Positions 1 through 8,299 of a stretch of DNA of 32,960 bases are shown piece after piece. The translations under genes and the position numbers were made by a program. Every line of letters begins with the position of its first letter. Within the stretch, counting starts at the first letter, position 1. The notes beneath the pieces were generated by a model. It was given only the letters and a program-made list of their open reading frames with translations, was not told the DNA's origin and searched no databases. Source of the DNA: Fibrobacter sp. (lineage in GTDB: Bacteria; Fibrobacterota; Fibrobacteria; Fibrobacterales; Fibrobacteraceae); assembly GCA_024398965.1 (NCBI GenBank), contig JAKSIF010000030.1:1-32960 (forward strand), given 5' to 3'.

Positions 1-6
1 TTTCAG

Positions 7-80
<74 letters not shown>

Positions 81-94
81 ATTAAGGTAGCCCA

Positions 95-123
95 AAGATA
101 GTATGATTTGGAACCCTTGTCAA
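95..123 (-). promoter_or_regulatory. Promoter of tRNA-Val
   Basis: On the minus strand there is a consensus -35 box TTGACA (118-123), a 17-bp spacer and a -10 box TATCTT (95-100). The implied transcription start lies only a few bases before the tRNA 5' end at position 80. This is a typical strong sigma-70-type promoter for a stable RNA. Confidence 0.8.
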
Positions 124-151
124 GGGACGTTTCTTAAAAAAAGGATGGTTT

Positions 152-730
152 TTATCGTTCCGATTCAGGTACCCAGTAGCGGAGTCTTCCGCTGACATGA
201 ACCGGGGGGAGGCTGTCGCGGCAGGTACCGGATCTGCAGTCCTTGAAGTACAGTTCCACGTCGGCAGTCCATAAGGAGTCGTTGATGATTTCATCAAAGT
301 GCAGGTAGCTGCTGTCGGGAATGATAGGGGCTTCAATGGAGTGCTCCTGACGCATCCAGGAAACATTCTGGTATCTTCCGTTGACGCTGGCCCTTTCGAC
401 GGGCTGGAGATTTCCGTTGGTGCTAGGGTTGTTTACCAGGATGGAAAATTGGTCGCCTCGCTTGCTTTCTTCAATTCGGGTCCTGAAGAAAAAGTAGTGG
501 TGCATGTTGTTGACGTAGAAAGGGGGCTCCACGTCGTTCTTGGCCAGGTCGATGGTAAAGGGACCTTCGCCGTCTATGGTGTACTTGAAGTACCCGCCGC
601 CCTTGACTTCCCAGCTGTTGTTGATGTCGGCGCAGCCTGCAATGAAGCTTGCGGCAATCCCGAGGGATAGCCCAGCCAGGACGATGGCCGAACGTTTCTT
701 GCTGGTTGTTTTGGACGGGCGCACAAACAT
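152..730 (-). CDS. Hypothetical lipoprotein (192 aa)
   Basis: I do not recognise a named family. The N-terminus has a basic stretch (KKR at 11-13), a hydrophobic segment at about 15-31 and a lipobox ending in I30-A31-G32 before Cys33, so it is predicted to be exported, cleaved by signal peptidase II and lipid-anchored. The mature part (about 160 residues) is rich in aromatic and charged residues with an alternating pattern that suggests beta structure. One Cys pair (DCRSGTC) lies near residues 165-170. It is divergent from the phosphopantetheinyl transferase gene, with only a few tens of bases between the starts. The coding assignment rests on the clean signal sequence and continuous frame; function is unknown. 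Confidence 0.75.
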   Translation of the reverse strand: MFVRPSKTTSKKRSAIVLAGLSLGIAASFIAGCADINNSWEVKGGGYFKYTIDGEGPFTIDLAKNDVEPPFYVNNMHHYFFFRTRIEESKRGDQFSILVNNPSTNGNLQPVERASVNGRYQNVSWMRQEHSIEAPIIPDSSYLHFDEIINDSLWTADVELYFKDCRSGTCRDSLPPVHVSGRLRYWVPESER

Positions 731-761
731 AACATTAAACTAGAAATTATCTTTTGTGTTG

Positions 762-1400
762 ATGACAGACCTTGTGAACATTGAACGCCTTGATGTAGAA
801 ACGCCCTTGGGGGTGGTGCATCTTGCTGCATTCCCGAAAGTTTCCCATAGGGAGGTCATTTTCAGAATATTGTCCGAGGTAACCGGCCGTCCTGTTTCGG
901 CCGCGGACCTCGTCCAGACTGAACTCGACCCGCGCCCCTGTTTTCCGCAGCTTGATCTGGATGTGAACTGGACGCACTCGGGCAAGCTTTGCGTTGTTGC
1001 CTACACGCAGTCTCCCGATGTTCGTGTGGGGGTTGATCTGGAATTCCATTCACCTAGGCGTCTTCCTGTGGCGGAGCGGTTCTTTAGCGCTCAGGAGGTG
1101 GAATATCTTAGAGGGCTGGACGCAGGCTATTCTTCTGACGAGCCTTCTGCACTTGCGGAATTTTTCCGTCTTTGGTGCCGCAAGGAAGCCTTGTTCAAGT
1201 GCGTTGGGGGAAGTTTCTTTACCGACGCCCTTGGCCGCAGTGTCATGGAGAACCCGCTGGCTTCCGCAAATCACCAGGTTCATTTTGTAGACCTTTCGCC
1301 GGATGCGGTGCGTTCCTTTTATCCGAACATCCAAAACGAAAAAAAGGGCGCCGACTTATCGGCATCCCTTTGTATTGCTGTGGCTCGCTGGCCACGATAA
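762..1400 (+). CDS. 4'-phosphopantetheinyl transferase superfamily protein
   Basis: Enzymes of this superfamily move the phosphopantetheine arm of coenzyme A onto a serine of an acyl- or peptidyl-carrier protein. Two hallmark motifs are visible (numbered from a possible GTG start at 756): VGVDLE at 91-96, giving the Mg-binding Asp94 and Glu96, and WCRKEALFK at 140-148, with Glu144 and Lys148. Upstream, NWTHSGKLCVVA matches the NxSHs..... strand of the Sfp-like subgroup. The length (about 212 aa) fits the Sfp/Gsp type rather than the short AcpS type. No carrier-protein or synthase gene is nearby, so the target is unknown. ATG at 762 is preferred over GTG at 756; neither has a clear Shine-Dalgarno. 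Its last codons overlap the terminator of the convergent DUF6941-like gene. Confidence 0.85.
   Translation: MTDLVNIERLDVETPLGVVHLAAFPKVSHREVIFRILSEVTGRPVSAADLVQTELDPRPCFPQLDLDVNWTHSGKLCVVAYTQSPDVRVGVDLEFHSPRRLPVAERFFSAQEVEYLRGLDAGYSSDEPSALAEFFRLWCRKEALFKCVGGSFFTDALGRSVMENPLASANHQVHFVDLSPDAVRSFYPNIQNEKKGADLSASLCIAVARWPR
1338..1371 (-). terminator. Terminator of the DUF6941/giant-lipoprotein operon, inside the convergent gene
   Basis: On the minus strand a hairpin (GCCGA, loop TAAG, TCGGC, extended by GGG/CCC and AAA/TTT) is followed by a run of seven T residues. It lies about 40 bases beyond the stop of the minus-strand gene ending at 1411, and entirely within the 3' coding end of the phosphopantetheinyl transferase gene. 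Confidence 0.75.
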
Positions 1401-1410
1401 CTGGCTTTGA

Positions 1411-1878
1411 CTAGGCGTTGCCGTCTACGTCGTTATTTTCGATCTTCTGTTCGCCCTGTGCTACCGGACGGTTCTGCTGAGGGGCGGTTACAACGTACAG
1501 CGGCAGGCTGATCAGTTCTTCTCCGTCGACGTTCAGACGGATGATGTACTTGTCTGCGCGCTTGATGGGCAGACGCTGCAGGTTGAGAACCAGGTTCACT
1601 GCGGCAGTGTCGAAGCCCTGGGCCACCGGCTCCAGAGGAATCTTGGACTGCATCGGGGGGACGACTGCTTCACCGACAACGTCTTCGAAAACCAGACTCA
1701 GTTCGTGAACGCCAACTTCGGAACGCTGATAGCGAATGCGGAAGGCGGCAGAGCACTGCGGGATTACCAGCGGGAACTGCTGGGCGAAGATGCGGTCAAA
1801 TGCACCGAGGATGTTCAGACGGCCACCCATGCCATTAGCGGTTGCGGCGTCACAGATTGCAGCGATTTCAATATTCAT
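1411..1878 (-). CDS. DUF6941-like protein (155 aa)
   Basis: The opening MNIEIAAICDAATANG followed by GRLNILGAFDRIF resembles the DUF6941 family, small bacterial proteins of unknown function; this is from memory of the family pattern. The protein has no signal peptide or membrane segment and looks like a compact beta-rich cytoplasmic domain with a polar C-terminal tail. An in-frame ATG lies 15 bases upstream at 1893, but the start at 1878 is preferred. It forms a TAATG overlap with the stop of the giant lipoprotein gene and has a GGGAGA element about 7 bases upstream. The one-base overlap implies translational coupling to that surface protein. Confidence 0.75.
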   Translation of the reverse strand: MNIEIAAICDAATANGMGGRLNILGAFDRIFAQQFPLVIPQCSAAFRIRYQRSEVGVHELSLVFEDVVGEAVVPPMQSKIPLEPVAQGFDTAAVNLVLNLQRLPIKRADKYIIRLNVDGEELISLPLYVVTAPQQNRPVAQGEQKIENNDVDGNA

Positions 1879-4800
1879 TAGTGTATCTCCCAAGAGTCGG
1901 CCACATATTTCATAATAATAGGCCCGTTGTTATTTCCTGATCCTCCTGCGTTTTCTCGTGCCAGCATGGAGAGGTATACCTTTCCTTCGCCATCAATGGC
2001 TAGCTGAGGTGCGTGACCACGCAAGAAGTAATTGTGTTTATAGTAGAAAACTGTATTGAAGTAGGGCAACTGGTTTTCGCCGTGGAAGTGCCATTTTTTG
2101 CCTTCTAGACGGAAAACGTGTACCTGGGACAGTGTGGGGTAGCCATTATCGTCGATGGCGGCGTAAACAATGCCGTTATGGACAGCCAAACTGATATGGT
2201 AGGCGATATAACCCTCGAACAAGGCGCTCCCGAATATTCCGGAGGTGTTCCAGGAAACTTCATTGGTTCCGACGGTTCCTTCGTACACATAGGGCCCGTA
2301 TTTTTCCACGTTCCTGTTAAGGAATCCCATGTAGATTTTGCCATTTCCGGCAACAAGGTTTATGCCGCTGAAGTCGTTGGCGATCTGGGACATCTTGCTT
2401 GCGCTTGAGTAGTCGTTGCTCAGTATGGTGCAGTAGGCGGAGTAATTTGCCGTAGTGTCTACGGTGACAATTACAAGCTTTCCGTTTTCGCTGAATGCGG
2501 CTTCAATCTCGCGGAATTTGCGCGGCCTGGTCTCGTCCTTGCCGGTTTGGGGATTTCTTACGGTGTCGTTCTTTCGGGCTGTTGCAGAACTCTTCCAGGA
2601 ATCTCCGTTTTGAACTGCAATGAAGTTCAACTTGTCGGTCTTGGTGTTGTAAACAACAACGGGCTCCTTGGACGTTGGGTTGCACAGCAGACGTGCTGTC
2701 CAGACGTCGCTTATGGTTCCAAGGCCAGCCAATGCAGAAGAAGCTCCTGCAGACTTGAAAATGTGCAGGTCGTTCTTTGCGGTCAGAAGCCCAAAGAACA
2801 GGTCGGTTCCGTTTGTTGCGATCTTGATGGCGGTTACAGAGTCGGCGGTGCTCTTTTCAAGAGTCGTCCATTTGCCCGATTTCATTACGGCAACGTTCAG
2901 CGTGGTTGCGTCGGCCATGTAGGCGATAACCGGATTACCATTCACAATGACTTGTGCTGGCGCCGTGTTGGAAGCCGTTGTCTTAAGAACGGTATCCTTT
3001 GCAAGGTTTTGCCATGCCTTACGGAAGTAGACCTTTCGTGAAACTTCATTAGCGCGGTGACGACTGTAGAAACCGTAAGAAGGCGATGTCGTTGTGCTGT
3101 CGCGGTAATCCAAGGTGATTGTCATTTCGCCTTCGAAGTTGCTGCGGATGAAGGCGCTGTTGAATTCCGCAATGCTGGTGTCAAGGGAACCGTCGGGATT
3201 TCCTTGGTAGAATGTATTCTTTACGTTGCTGAATTTCCACCAGAAGTCCTGATTGTTCTTGTCGCCTAGTTCACCCAGCTTGGAACTGGAACCGTTCCAG
3301 TCCTTGCTGTAGAAGTACAGGGCTTCGTCATCGACGGATTCATCGCCACTCCAGAGGTAGACCGTATCTGCCGCGGAAATGACGCCTTCTGGATGTTGTT
3401 CCATAATGCGGATTTCTGTAGTGTCCTTGAATGTCGCCCTGGTGCTTGCTTCCTCGGCGGAAACAATGCAGTACATGTCTACGCCCTTGAGCGTGTAGCT
3501 GGAATCCTTAGGCACGGTAAAGCTCTTTCCGTTTTCCTTGTAGCTGTACTTGGGCACGGAACTTTCAAGGGTCTTTCCGGTAGCCTTGTTTATACATTCC
3601 CAACTGAACCAGTTGATGCCCTGCCAGACGTCGTTGACCGTTGCGCCAAGTACAAAGTTGTCGCCCTTGTTCAGGTATACCAGCTCGTCCTTGACCCAGA
3701 TAATGGGAAGGTCTGTGGAGAATGTGAACGTCATGGTGTCTGCGGCCTGGTTGCCGTCGTTGTCTGTTGCGCGGGCAATGCAGATGAAGTCTGCCTGGGG
3801 TGCGGGGGCTTTCCATACGGTGTCGAAGGATGCTACGGTTTTCCAGTTGGCTTCGATTTGTTCCGGCTTGCCACAGCTCCATTCTCGCTTGACGATTTCA
3901 CCAGGGTCGGAGGGAAGGTTGTTGTTGTCGCTGGCCCTTGCGTTCAAGGTGATGTTGTAGCCTTCACGAATAATCAGGCTCTTGTTAACAACCTCGATGG
4001 TGGGCGGGGCCACAATCACCTTTGTTTCCACGGTGTCCTTGGCGGTGTTGCCGTCGTCATCGGTAACGCGGATAATGCACAGGTACTTGTCCATGGCGGT
4101 GGAGGGCATGACCATGGTTGTCTTTGGCGTAGTTGCCGAAGAATAGGTGAATCCGATGTTGGTTGCCTCTGCAGCTCCGCATCCCCATTCGTACTTGACG
4201 ATGGATCCAAGTGAATCTTGGGCGTGGGCGTTCAGTTCCACTTCGTCCTTGATGGTGACGGTCTTGTGATTGATGGAGGCGGTTACGGTGGGCCTGCCAA
4301 CTACAGTCTTGTACAGGGCTGTATCCTTGGCGGTATTGCCGTCGTCGTCGGTTACTCTGACAACGCAGTAGTACTTGTCCATGGCGGTGGAGGGCATGCG
4401 TACGGTTGTCTCGGCTCCCGGCATAACTGTCCAATCAGGATTCTTCAGGCTGGATAGGCTTTCATCGCAGGCAATGTCGTATTGGGTGATGTAGCCCAGT
4501 TCATCGTTGGCGATGGCCTTGATCTTTACGTTGCTATTGATCTTGACTGTGTCTGTCTTTGTTGCAAGACGGATTGTGGGGATGTCCAGAAGGGTTGCGA
4601 AGGTAAGGGTGTCTGAGCTTTCTTCCTTGTCGTCGTCGATGGCCTTGAAAATACAGCGGTACTTGTTTGTTTCTTGACCCGGCAAGGTTATGGTAATCTT
4701 TAAGTCGCTTACGGACTTGGCCGGGGTAATGGTCGTGTCGTTGGTAAAGTCGAACAGGTTTCCGTTGTCGCAGGCCCACTTGAACATATTCACGGTGCCG

Positions 4801-7220
4801 TACTTGTCGCTTGCATCAAGGCTTACCTGAACCTTGCTGTTGATTTTATAGGCACTTGCTTTTTCACCGGTGCTGGCCTTGATACTTGGAGGATCGCTTA
4901 TGACGTTTACAGTGACCGTATCGCTGTTTTTGAAACCCTTGTCGTCGGTAACCGTAACGACAACGAGGTGTTCGCCAAACTTGTTAAATGCCAGGTCTCC
5001 GGACTGTTCCGTGGTAGGGCAGGTATATCCTTCACTAAGGTTTGTTCCGCAGTTCCAGCTGACGGTAAGCTCGCTACTTTCAACGCCCATGAACGTGACG
5101 ACTTCAAAGTGAAGCGGGTCGTTCAGCGTGACGGTATTTTGGAAGCCCGGCTCGGTAAAGATGATTGCTGGATTGTCGCCAAGGATGCCGAACTTTACCT
5201 GGGCGCTCAGGTCCGCGCCGTTCTTCTTGTAGCTGGCGGTCATGAGGTAGTCTATGTCGGGGTCGGCCGAGGAAACATCCTTGTATTCCAGGACCAGTTT
5301 TGTAGAGCCGTCCTCTTCCACCTTGGTCTTTTTCGTAATGGCGGCGCCGTCAAGTTTCCAGTTCCATGTAACAGAATCGGCGGCGGGATAGGCGTTGCCA
5401 ACGACGGCGTTGAATTCCAGCTTTCCGGCAGAACCAATCTTATGCTTCTGAACTCCGTTGACGTTCAGTGTCAAAGTTGTAGCCTTGATGAAAATATCCT
5501 GCTTCAGCGAGGTCTTGTTGCCGGCCTTGTCCGTTGCGGAGTATTCCAGCTTGTGGCTTCCGTCTGTGAGAGGATTCGAAGACTTGTCCTTTAAGGGCAT
5601 GGAGCAGTTGAATACGGCGCTGTCTGCACTGGCGCTGCAACCGATTTTCTGTTCCGCACCGTCAATGGATCCTGTAACGGAACTGACGTAGGCGCCAAGG
5701 TCTCTGGCGTAGATGGTCTGTACGAAATCTCTTATGGAGAGTGTGTCCAGATTCTTGACCAGAAGAAGGGGCGATGCGGTGTCCTTTAATACCAGTTCCT
5801 TTACCTTCACGGTAATGCCGGATTCGATGTATAAATCTTTCTGGGTTGCAGAGCCGAATTCCTTCAGGGAATCTGAATGAGCCTTGACGGTAAATGCGCC
5901 CGGGTCCACCTGGATGGTGTAGTTACCCTTGGCGTCGGTCATGCCGTCGTAAATCTTGTTGCCGTCGTTGAATTCGACGCGGATGCCAGAGTGGTTGTCT
6001 CGACCCTGGTATTTAGCGACGCCGGTGAATTTTCCCTTGCTGGATTTGATGTCTCCGATATAGAAGCTCCAGTGGCGGGAAACGCCGTCGGAAACCTTGA
6101 TTCGTTCCATGTGGGTAATGTCGTAGCCGTCGAAGACGTACATGTCCCAGTAGATTCTTCCGGTCAGTTCCTTGCTGGGGTCGTTGAGCAATGTAATGAC
6201 GTTTCTTCCGTCAGAGGTTATAGGTTCAAAAATGTTGGAGGTGAATTCTGCCGCAATCAGGTCTTCCGGGGTGAACGCCTTTTGCGGGGGCTGACCGTTG
6301 GGTGATACCTGGGCGTAAATAAAGTACTGCAGGTTCTGGGGGTTGTCGGCGTCCTCGGCTTCGTAGTAGAAATAGAATCGGTCGGCAATGTTGTGGCGGG
6401 CTCCATCCTGAGGATAGAGAATCTTCAGTTTGGGGATTCTGTTGAAATGCAGGTTTACGCTGTCGGTGACTTCGTTATCATCATCGTCCTTGACGATGAC
6501 ATAGATTTTCTGGTTGCCGAGGGAATCGATTTTGGAGGAGTCGTTCTTGATTGTCAAGTAAAGGGAGTCGTTTCCTTCGCGAGTCTCGTATTTCCACTTC
6601 TGGGCAGCTTCTTTACCACTGGCGTCAAGGTCCACCTTGATGCTTGCGATACTACCGAAGGAGTCGCTTACGGTAATGGGGAAGGTGATGTTTCCGTCGT
6701 GGCTTGTCCATAGGGTGTCCTTGGGAACGTTCAACTGGGGCTTGGTGTCGATAACGCGGATGTAGGCTCGCTTGGTGTCGGTGCCGGCGGTGTCCGTGGC
6801 GTTGTTTCCGTCGAAGGCGATGAACTTGGGATAATAAACGCCGGGCTTGGCGTATTTCCAGGCCTGGGGCTTGATATTGTCGCCAATGATGACGGTGTCT
6901 TTGCCGTCGCTCTTGGTTAGGTTCCACTGAAACCTGTAAATCTTATCCACATTGCGGGGGAGGATGCCCATCAGGTAGATGGTGTCGTTTACCGTGACGG
7001 TCAGGGTGTCGGGGATGGTATCCGCCTTGTCTACGGCGGTATTGGCAATGGAATCCGCAAAGGCCTGCGGGTCTTCAAAAGCCTCTCTCTGAGCAAAGAC
7101 TCGGGAGTGGTTGTTCTTTAGGTTGACATTTTCCTTGACTGAAGATTCCCTAGAGCAGCTTTCAAGGGATAAAAGGGCGGCTAAACCCAAAAATATTGCC
7201 AGAAACTTAAATTCTCTCAT
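1878..7220 (-). CDS. Giant multi-Ig-like surface lipoprotein (about 1780 aa)
   Basis: The protein starts with a short basic/hydrophobic leader ending in L-E-S-Cys22, an acceptable lipobox, so it is probably an outer-membrane-anchored surface protein. Approximate order: beta-sandwich repeats (70-390); a carboxypeptidase-regulatory-like fold (395-480, with GVAKYQG and TDAKGNYTIQV); two more Ig-like domains (485-680); six tandem modules of about 96-100 residues (680-1275), mostly with one Cys near a Trp (WxC) and one in a YxC strand before a TDDDGNTAKDT-type turn; a region with aromatic residues (1290-1430); and a C-terminal part (1440-1780) with repeated blade-like strands suggesting a beta-propeller. 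The start at 7220 is chosen over 7244 because the leader begins there and GGTGGAG precedes it. The role is probably adhesion or scaffolding, inferred from architecture only. Confidence 0.85.
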   Translation of the reverse strand: MREFKFLAIFLGLAALLSLESCSRESSVKENVNLKNNHSRVFAQREAFEDPQAFADSIANTAVDKADTIPDTLTVTVNDTIYLMGILPRNVDKIYRFQWNLTKSDGKDTVIIGDNIKPQAWKYAKPGVYYPKFIAFDGNNATDTAGTDTKRAYIRVIDTKPQLNVPKDTLWTSHDGNITFPITVSDSFGSIASIKVDLDASGKEAAQKWKYETREGNDSLYLTIKNDSSKIDSLGNQKIYVIVKDDDDNEVTDSVNLHFNRIPKLKILYPQDGARHNIADRFYFYYEAEDADNPQNLQYFIYAQVSPNGQPPQKAFTPEDLIAAEFTSNIFEPITSDGRNVITLLNDPSKELTGRIYWDMYVFDGYDITHMERIKVSDGVSRHWSFYIGDIKSSKGKFTGVAKYQGRDNHSGIRVEFNDGNKIYDGMTDAKGNYTIQVDPGAFTVKAHSDSLKEFGSATQKDLYIESGITVKVKELVLKDTASPLLLVKNLDTLSIRDFVQTIYARDLGAYVSSVTGSIDGAEQKIGCSASADSAVFNCSMPLKDKSSNPLTDGSHKLEYSATDKAGNKTSLKQDIFIKATTLTLNVNGVQKHKIGSAGKLEFNAVVGNAYPAADSVTWNWKLDGAAITKKTKVEEDGSTKLVLEYKDVSSADPDIDYLMTASYKKNGADLSAQVKFGILGDNPAIIFTEPGFQNTVTLNDPLHFEVVTFMGVESSELTVSWNCGTNLSEGYTCPTTEQSGDLAFNKFGEHLVVVTVTDDKGFKNSDTVTVNVISDPPSIKASTGEKASAYKINSKVQVSLDASDKYGTVNMFKWACDNGNLFDFTNDTTITPAKSVSDLKITITLPGQETNKYRCIFKAIDDDKEESSDTLTFATLLDIPTIRLATKTDTVKINSNVKIKAIANDELGYITQYDIACDESLSSLKNPDWTVMPGAETTVRMPSTAMDKYYCVVRVTDDDGNTAKDTALYKTVVGRPTVTASINHKTVTIKDEVELNAHAQDSLGSIVKYEWGCGAAEATNIGFTYSSATTPKTTMVMPSTAMDKYLCIIRVTDDDGNTAKDTVETKVIVAPPTIEVVNKSLIIREGYNITLNARASDNNNLPSDPGEIVKREWSCGKPEQIEANWKTVASFDTVWKAPAPQADFICIARATDNDGNQAADTMTFTFSTDLPIIWVKDELVYLNKGDNFVLGATVNDVWQGINWFSWECINKATGKTLESSVPKYSYKENGKSFTVPKDSSYTLKGVDMYCIVSAEEASTRATFKDTTEIRIMEQHPEGVISAADTVYLWSGDESVDDEALYFYSKDWNGSSSKLGELGDKNNQDFWWKFSNVKNTFYQGNPDGSLDTSIAEFNSAFIRSNFEGEMTITLDYRDSTTTSPSYGFYSRHRANEVSRKVYFRKAWQNLAKDTVLKTTASNTAPAQVIVNGNPVIAYMADATTLNVAVMKSGKWTTLEKSTADSVTAIKIATNGTDLFFGLLTAKNDLHIFKSAGASSALAGLGTISDVWTARLLCNPTSKEPVVVYNTKTDKLNFIAVQNGDSWKSSATARKNDTVRNPQTGKDETRPRKFREIEAAFSENGKLVIVTVDTTANYSAYCTILSNDYSSASKMSQIANDFSGINLVAGNGKIYMGFLNRNVEKYGPYVYEGTVGTNEVSWNTSGIFGSALFEGYIAYHISLAVHNGIVYAAIDDNGYPTLSQVHVFRLEGKKWHFHGENQLPYFNTVFYYKHNYFLRGHAPQLAIDGEGKVYLSMLARENAGGSGNNNGPIIMKYVADSWEIH

Positions 7221-7336
7221 AACTCCACCCTTCAGTAAAATCAAATTGAAAAATATTCTATATGATTTCCCAGTTATAATTTATCTTTTTTATTGAAAAT
7301 GGGTACCTGAATATTTTTGTTGAAGGATTTTGTTTT

Positions 7337-8218
7337 ATGGAACTTATTCCACTTTGGTATTGGCTAGGCGTTTTTTTCATTTTTGGGGCTTGTGTAGGCA
7401 GTTTTTATAACGTGATTGTGTACCGTATGCCTAGGGGAATTTCCCTCGTAAATCCCCCATCCCACTGCCCCTTGTGCAAGAAGCATATCCCGATTTACCT
7501 GAACTTGCCGGTCATTGGCTGGTTTATTTTGCGAGGAAAAACGGCTTGCTGCCATAAGCCTTTGAACATCATCTACCCTATCGGGGAGGCTTTGTGCGGT
7601 TTGCTGGGGGCTTTGGCCCTTTTTGCTGCGGTGGCGGTGAACTATGGCTCAGTGGTTCCTGAACTTTTCAGTGCCCCGGTGATGGCGCCTGCGGTGTGGG
7701 CCGATGGCCTTGCCATGTTCTGGCTTTTGCTTGGGGCCTACCCGGTATGTGTAGTGGATTTTAAGTACAAACTAATTCCTGATTCCATGAGCGTTGGCGG
7801 CATTGTGGCGGGCCTCTTGATTTCCTTGATTCCTTGCGGAATTACCCCGCTCCAGAGCTTGATTGGTGCAGTTGCCGCGGGCGGTGGCCTTTGGCTTCTG
7901 GGCTTTATTGCAAGCAAGGTGTTTAAGAAAGATGCCATGGGCTTTGGGGATGTAAAGCTCTTGGCCGGTTATGGCGCCCTCATGGGATGGCAATCTGCCG
8001 CCATGATTCTAGTGATTGCCGCAGTTATTGGAATTATCGTCATGATCCCCTACGCCAAGATGCAAGCGAAGGTTGCCGCGAAGGCTGTGGTGGATGATTC
8101 CGCCGACGCTCCGGGCCAGATTCCCTTCGGTCCGTTTCTGGCCATTGCCGCTCCTGTGATTTACCTGTGGGGCGACACGCTGCTGCGCCTATACGTGCAG
8201 TTTGTAATTGGTGAATAG
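7337..8218 (+). CDS. Prepilin peptidase (A24 family, type IV prepilin leader peptidase/methylase)
   Basis: This inner-membrane aspartic protease removes the leader of type IV pilins and type II pseudopilins; full-length members also N-methylate the new N-terminus. The sequence shows an N-terminal membrane segment, the conserved GSFYNVIVYRMP region, a cytoplasmic Cys-containing loop (HCPLC at 43-47 and ACC at 70-72) and then several membrane helices. The two catalytic aspartates are visible: Asp141 in VDFKYKLIPD and Asp205 in GFGDVK. The length of 293 aa is normal for the bifunctional type. The second metal-binding pair is C71-C72 rather than CxxC, so the zinc site is altered. No pilus or secretion genes adjoin it. 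Confidence 0.93.
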   Translation: MELIPLWYWLGVFFIFGACVGSFYNVIVYRMPRGISLVNPPSHCPLCKKHIPIYLNLPVIGWFILRGKTACCHKPLNIIYPIGEALCGLLGALALFAAVAVNYGSVVPELFSAPVMAPAVWADGLAMFWLLLGAYPVCVVDFKYKLIPDSMSVGGIVAGLLISLIPCGITPLQSLIGAVAAGGGLWLLGFIASKVFKKDAMGFGDVKLLAGYGALMGWQSAAMILVIAAVIGIIVMIPYAKMQAKVAAKAVVDDSADAPGQIPFGPFLAIAAPVIYLWGDTLLRLYVQFVIGE

Positions 8219-8222
8219 GTAT

Positions 8223-8250
8223 ATGTCATCCTGAGCGGAGAAGGATCCAG
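8223..8250. repeat. Short intergenic palindromic element (REP-like)
   Basis: Just after the prepilin peptidase stop is a stretch starting TGTCATCCTGAGCGGAG in which ATCCT and AGGAT form an inverted pair around a 9-base centre. Very similar strings occur as dispersed repeats in many bacterial genomes, recalled from general experience. Only one copy is in this window. Confidence 0.45.
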
Positions 8251-8253
8251 TAA

Positions 8254-8280
8254 AAAAGCGGCCCGAGGGTCGCCTTTTTC
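8254..8280. terminator. Bidirectional terminator between prepilin peptidase and lipoprotein genes
   Basis: A GC-rich hairpin (GCGGCCC with GGGTCGC) is flanked by a run of A on the left and a run of T on the right. It can therefore end transcription of the plus-strand prepilin peptidase gene and of the minus-strand lipoprotein gene ending at 8300. Confidence 0.8.
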
Positions 8281-8299
8281 GTTTAGAGAGAGAAGAATT

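Noticed and set aside
4-6. Missing CCA at the tRNA-Val 3' end as a sign of a pseudogene
   Set aside because: All stems and the anticodon are intact and a strong promoter is present. CCA addition after transcription is normal in many bacteria.
3393-5594. Plus-strand frames of 136-273 codons inside the giant lipoprotein gene
   Set aside because: They are antisense shadows of repeated Asp/Thr/Val codons; no start signal or domain supports them.
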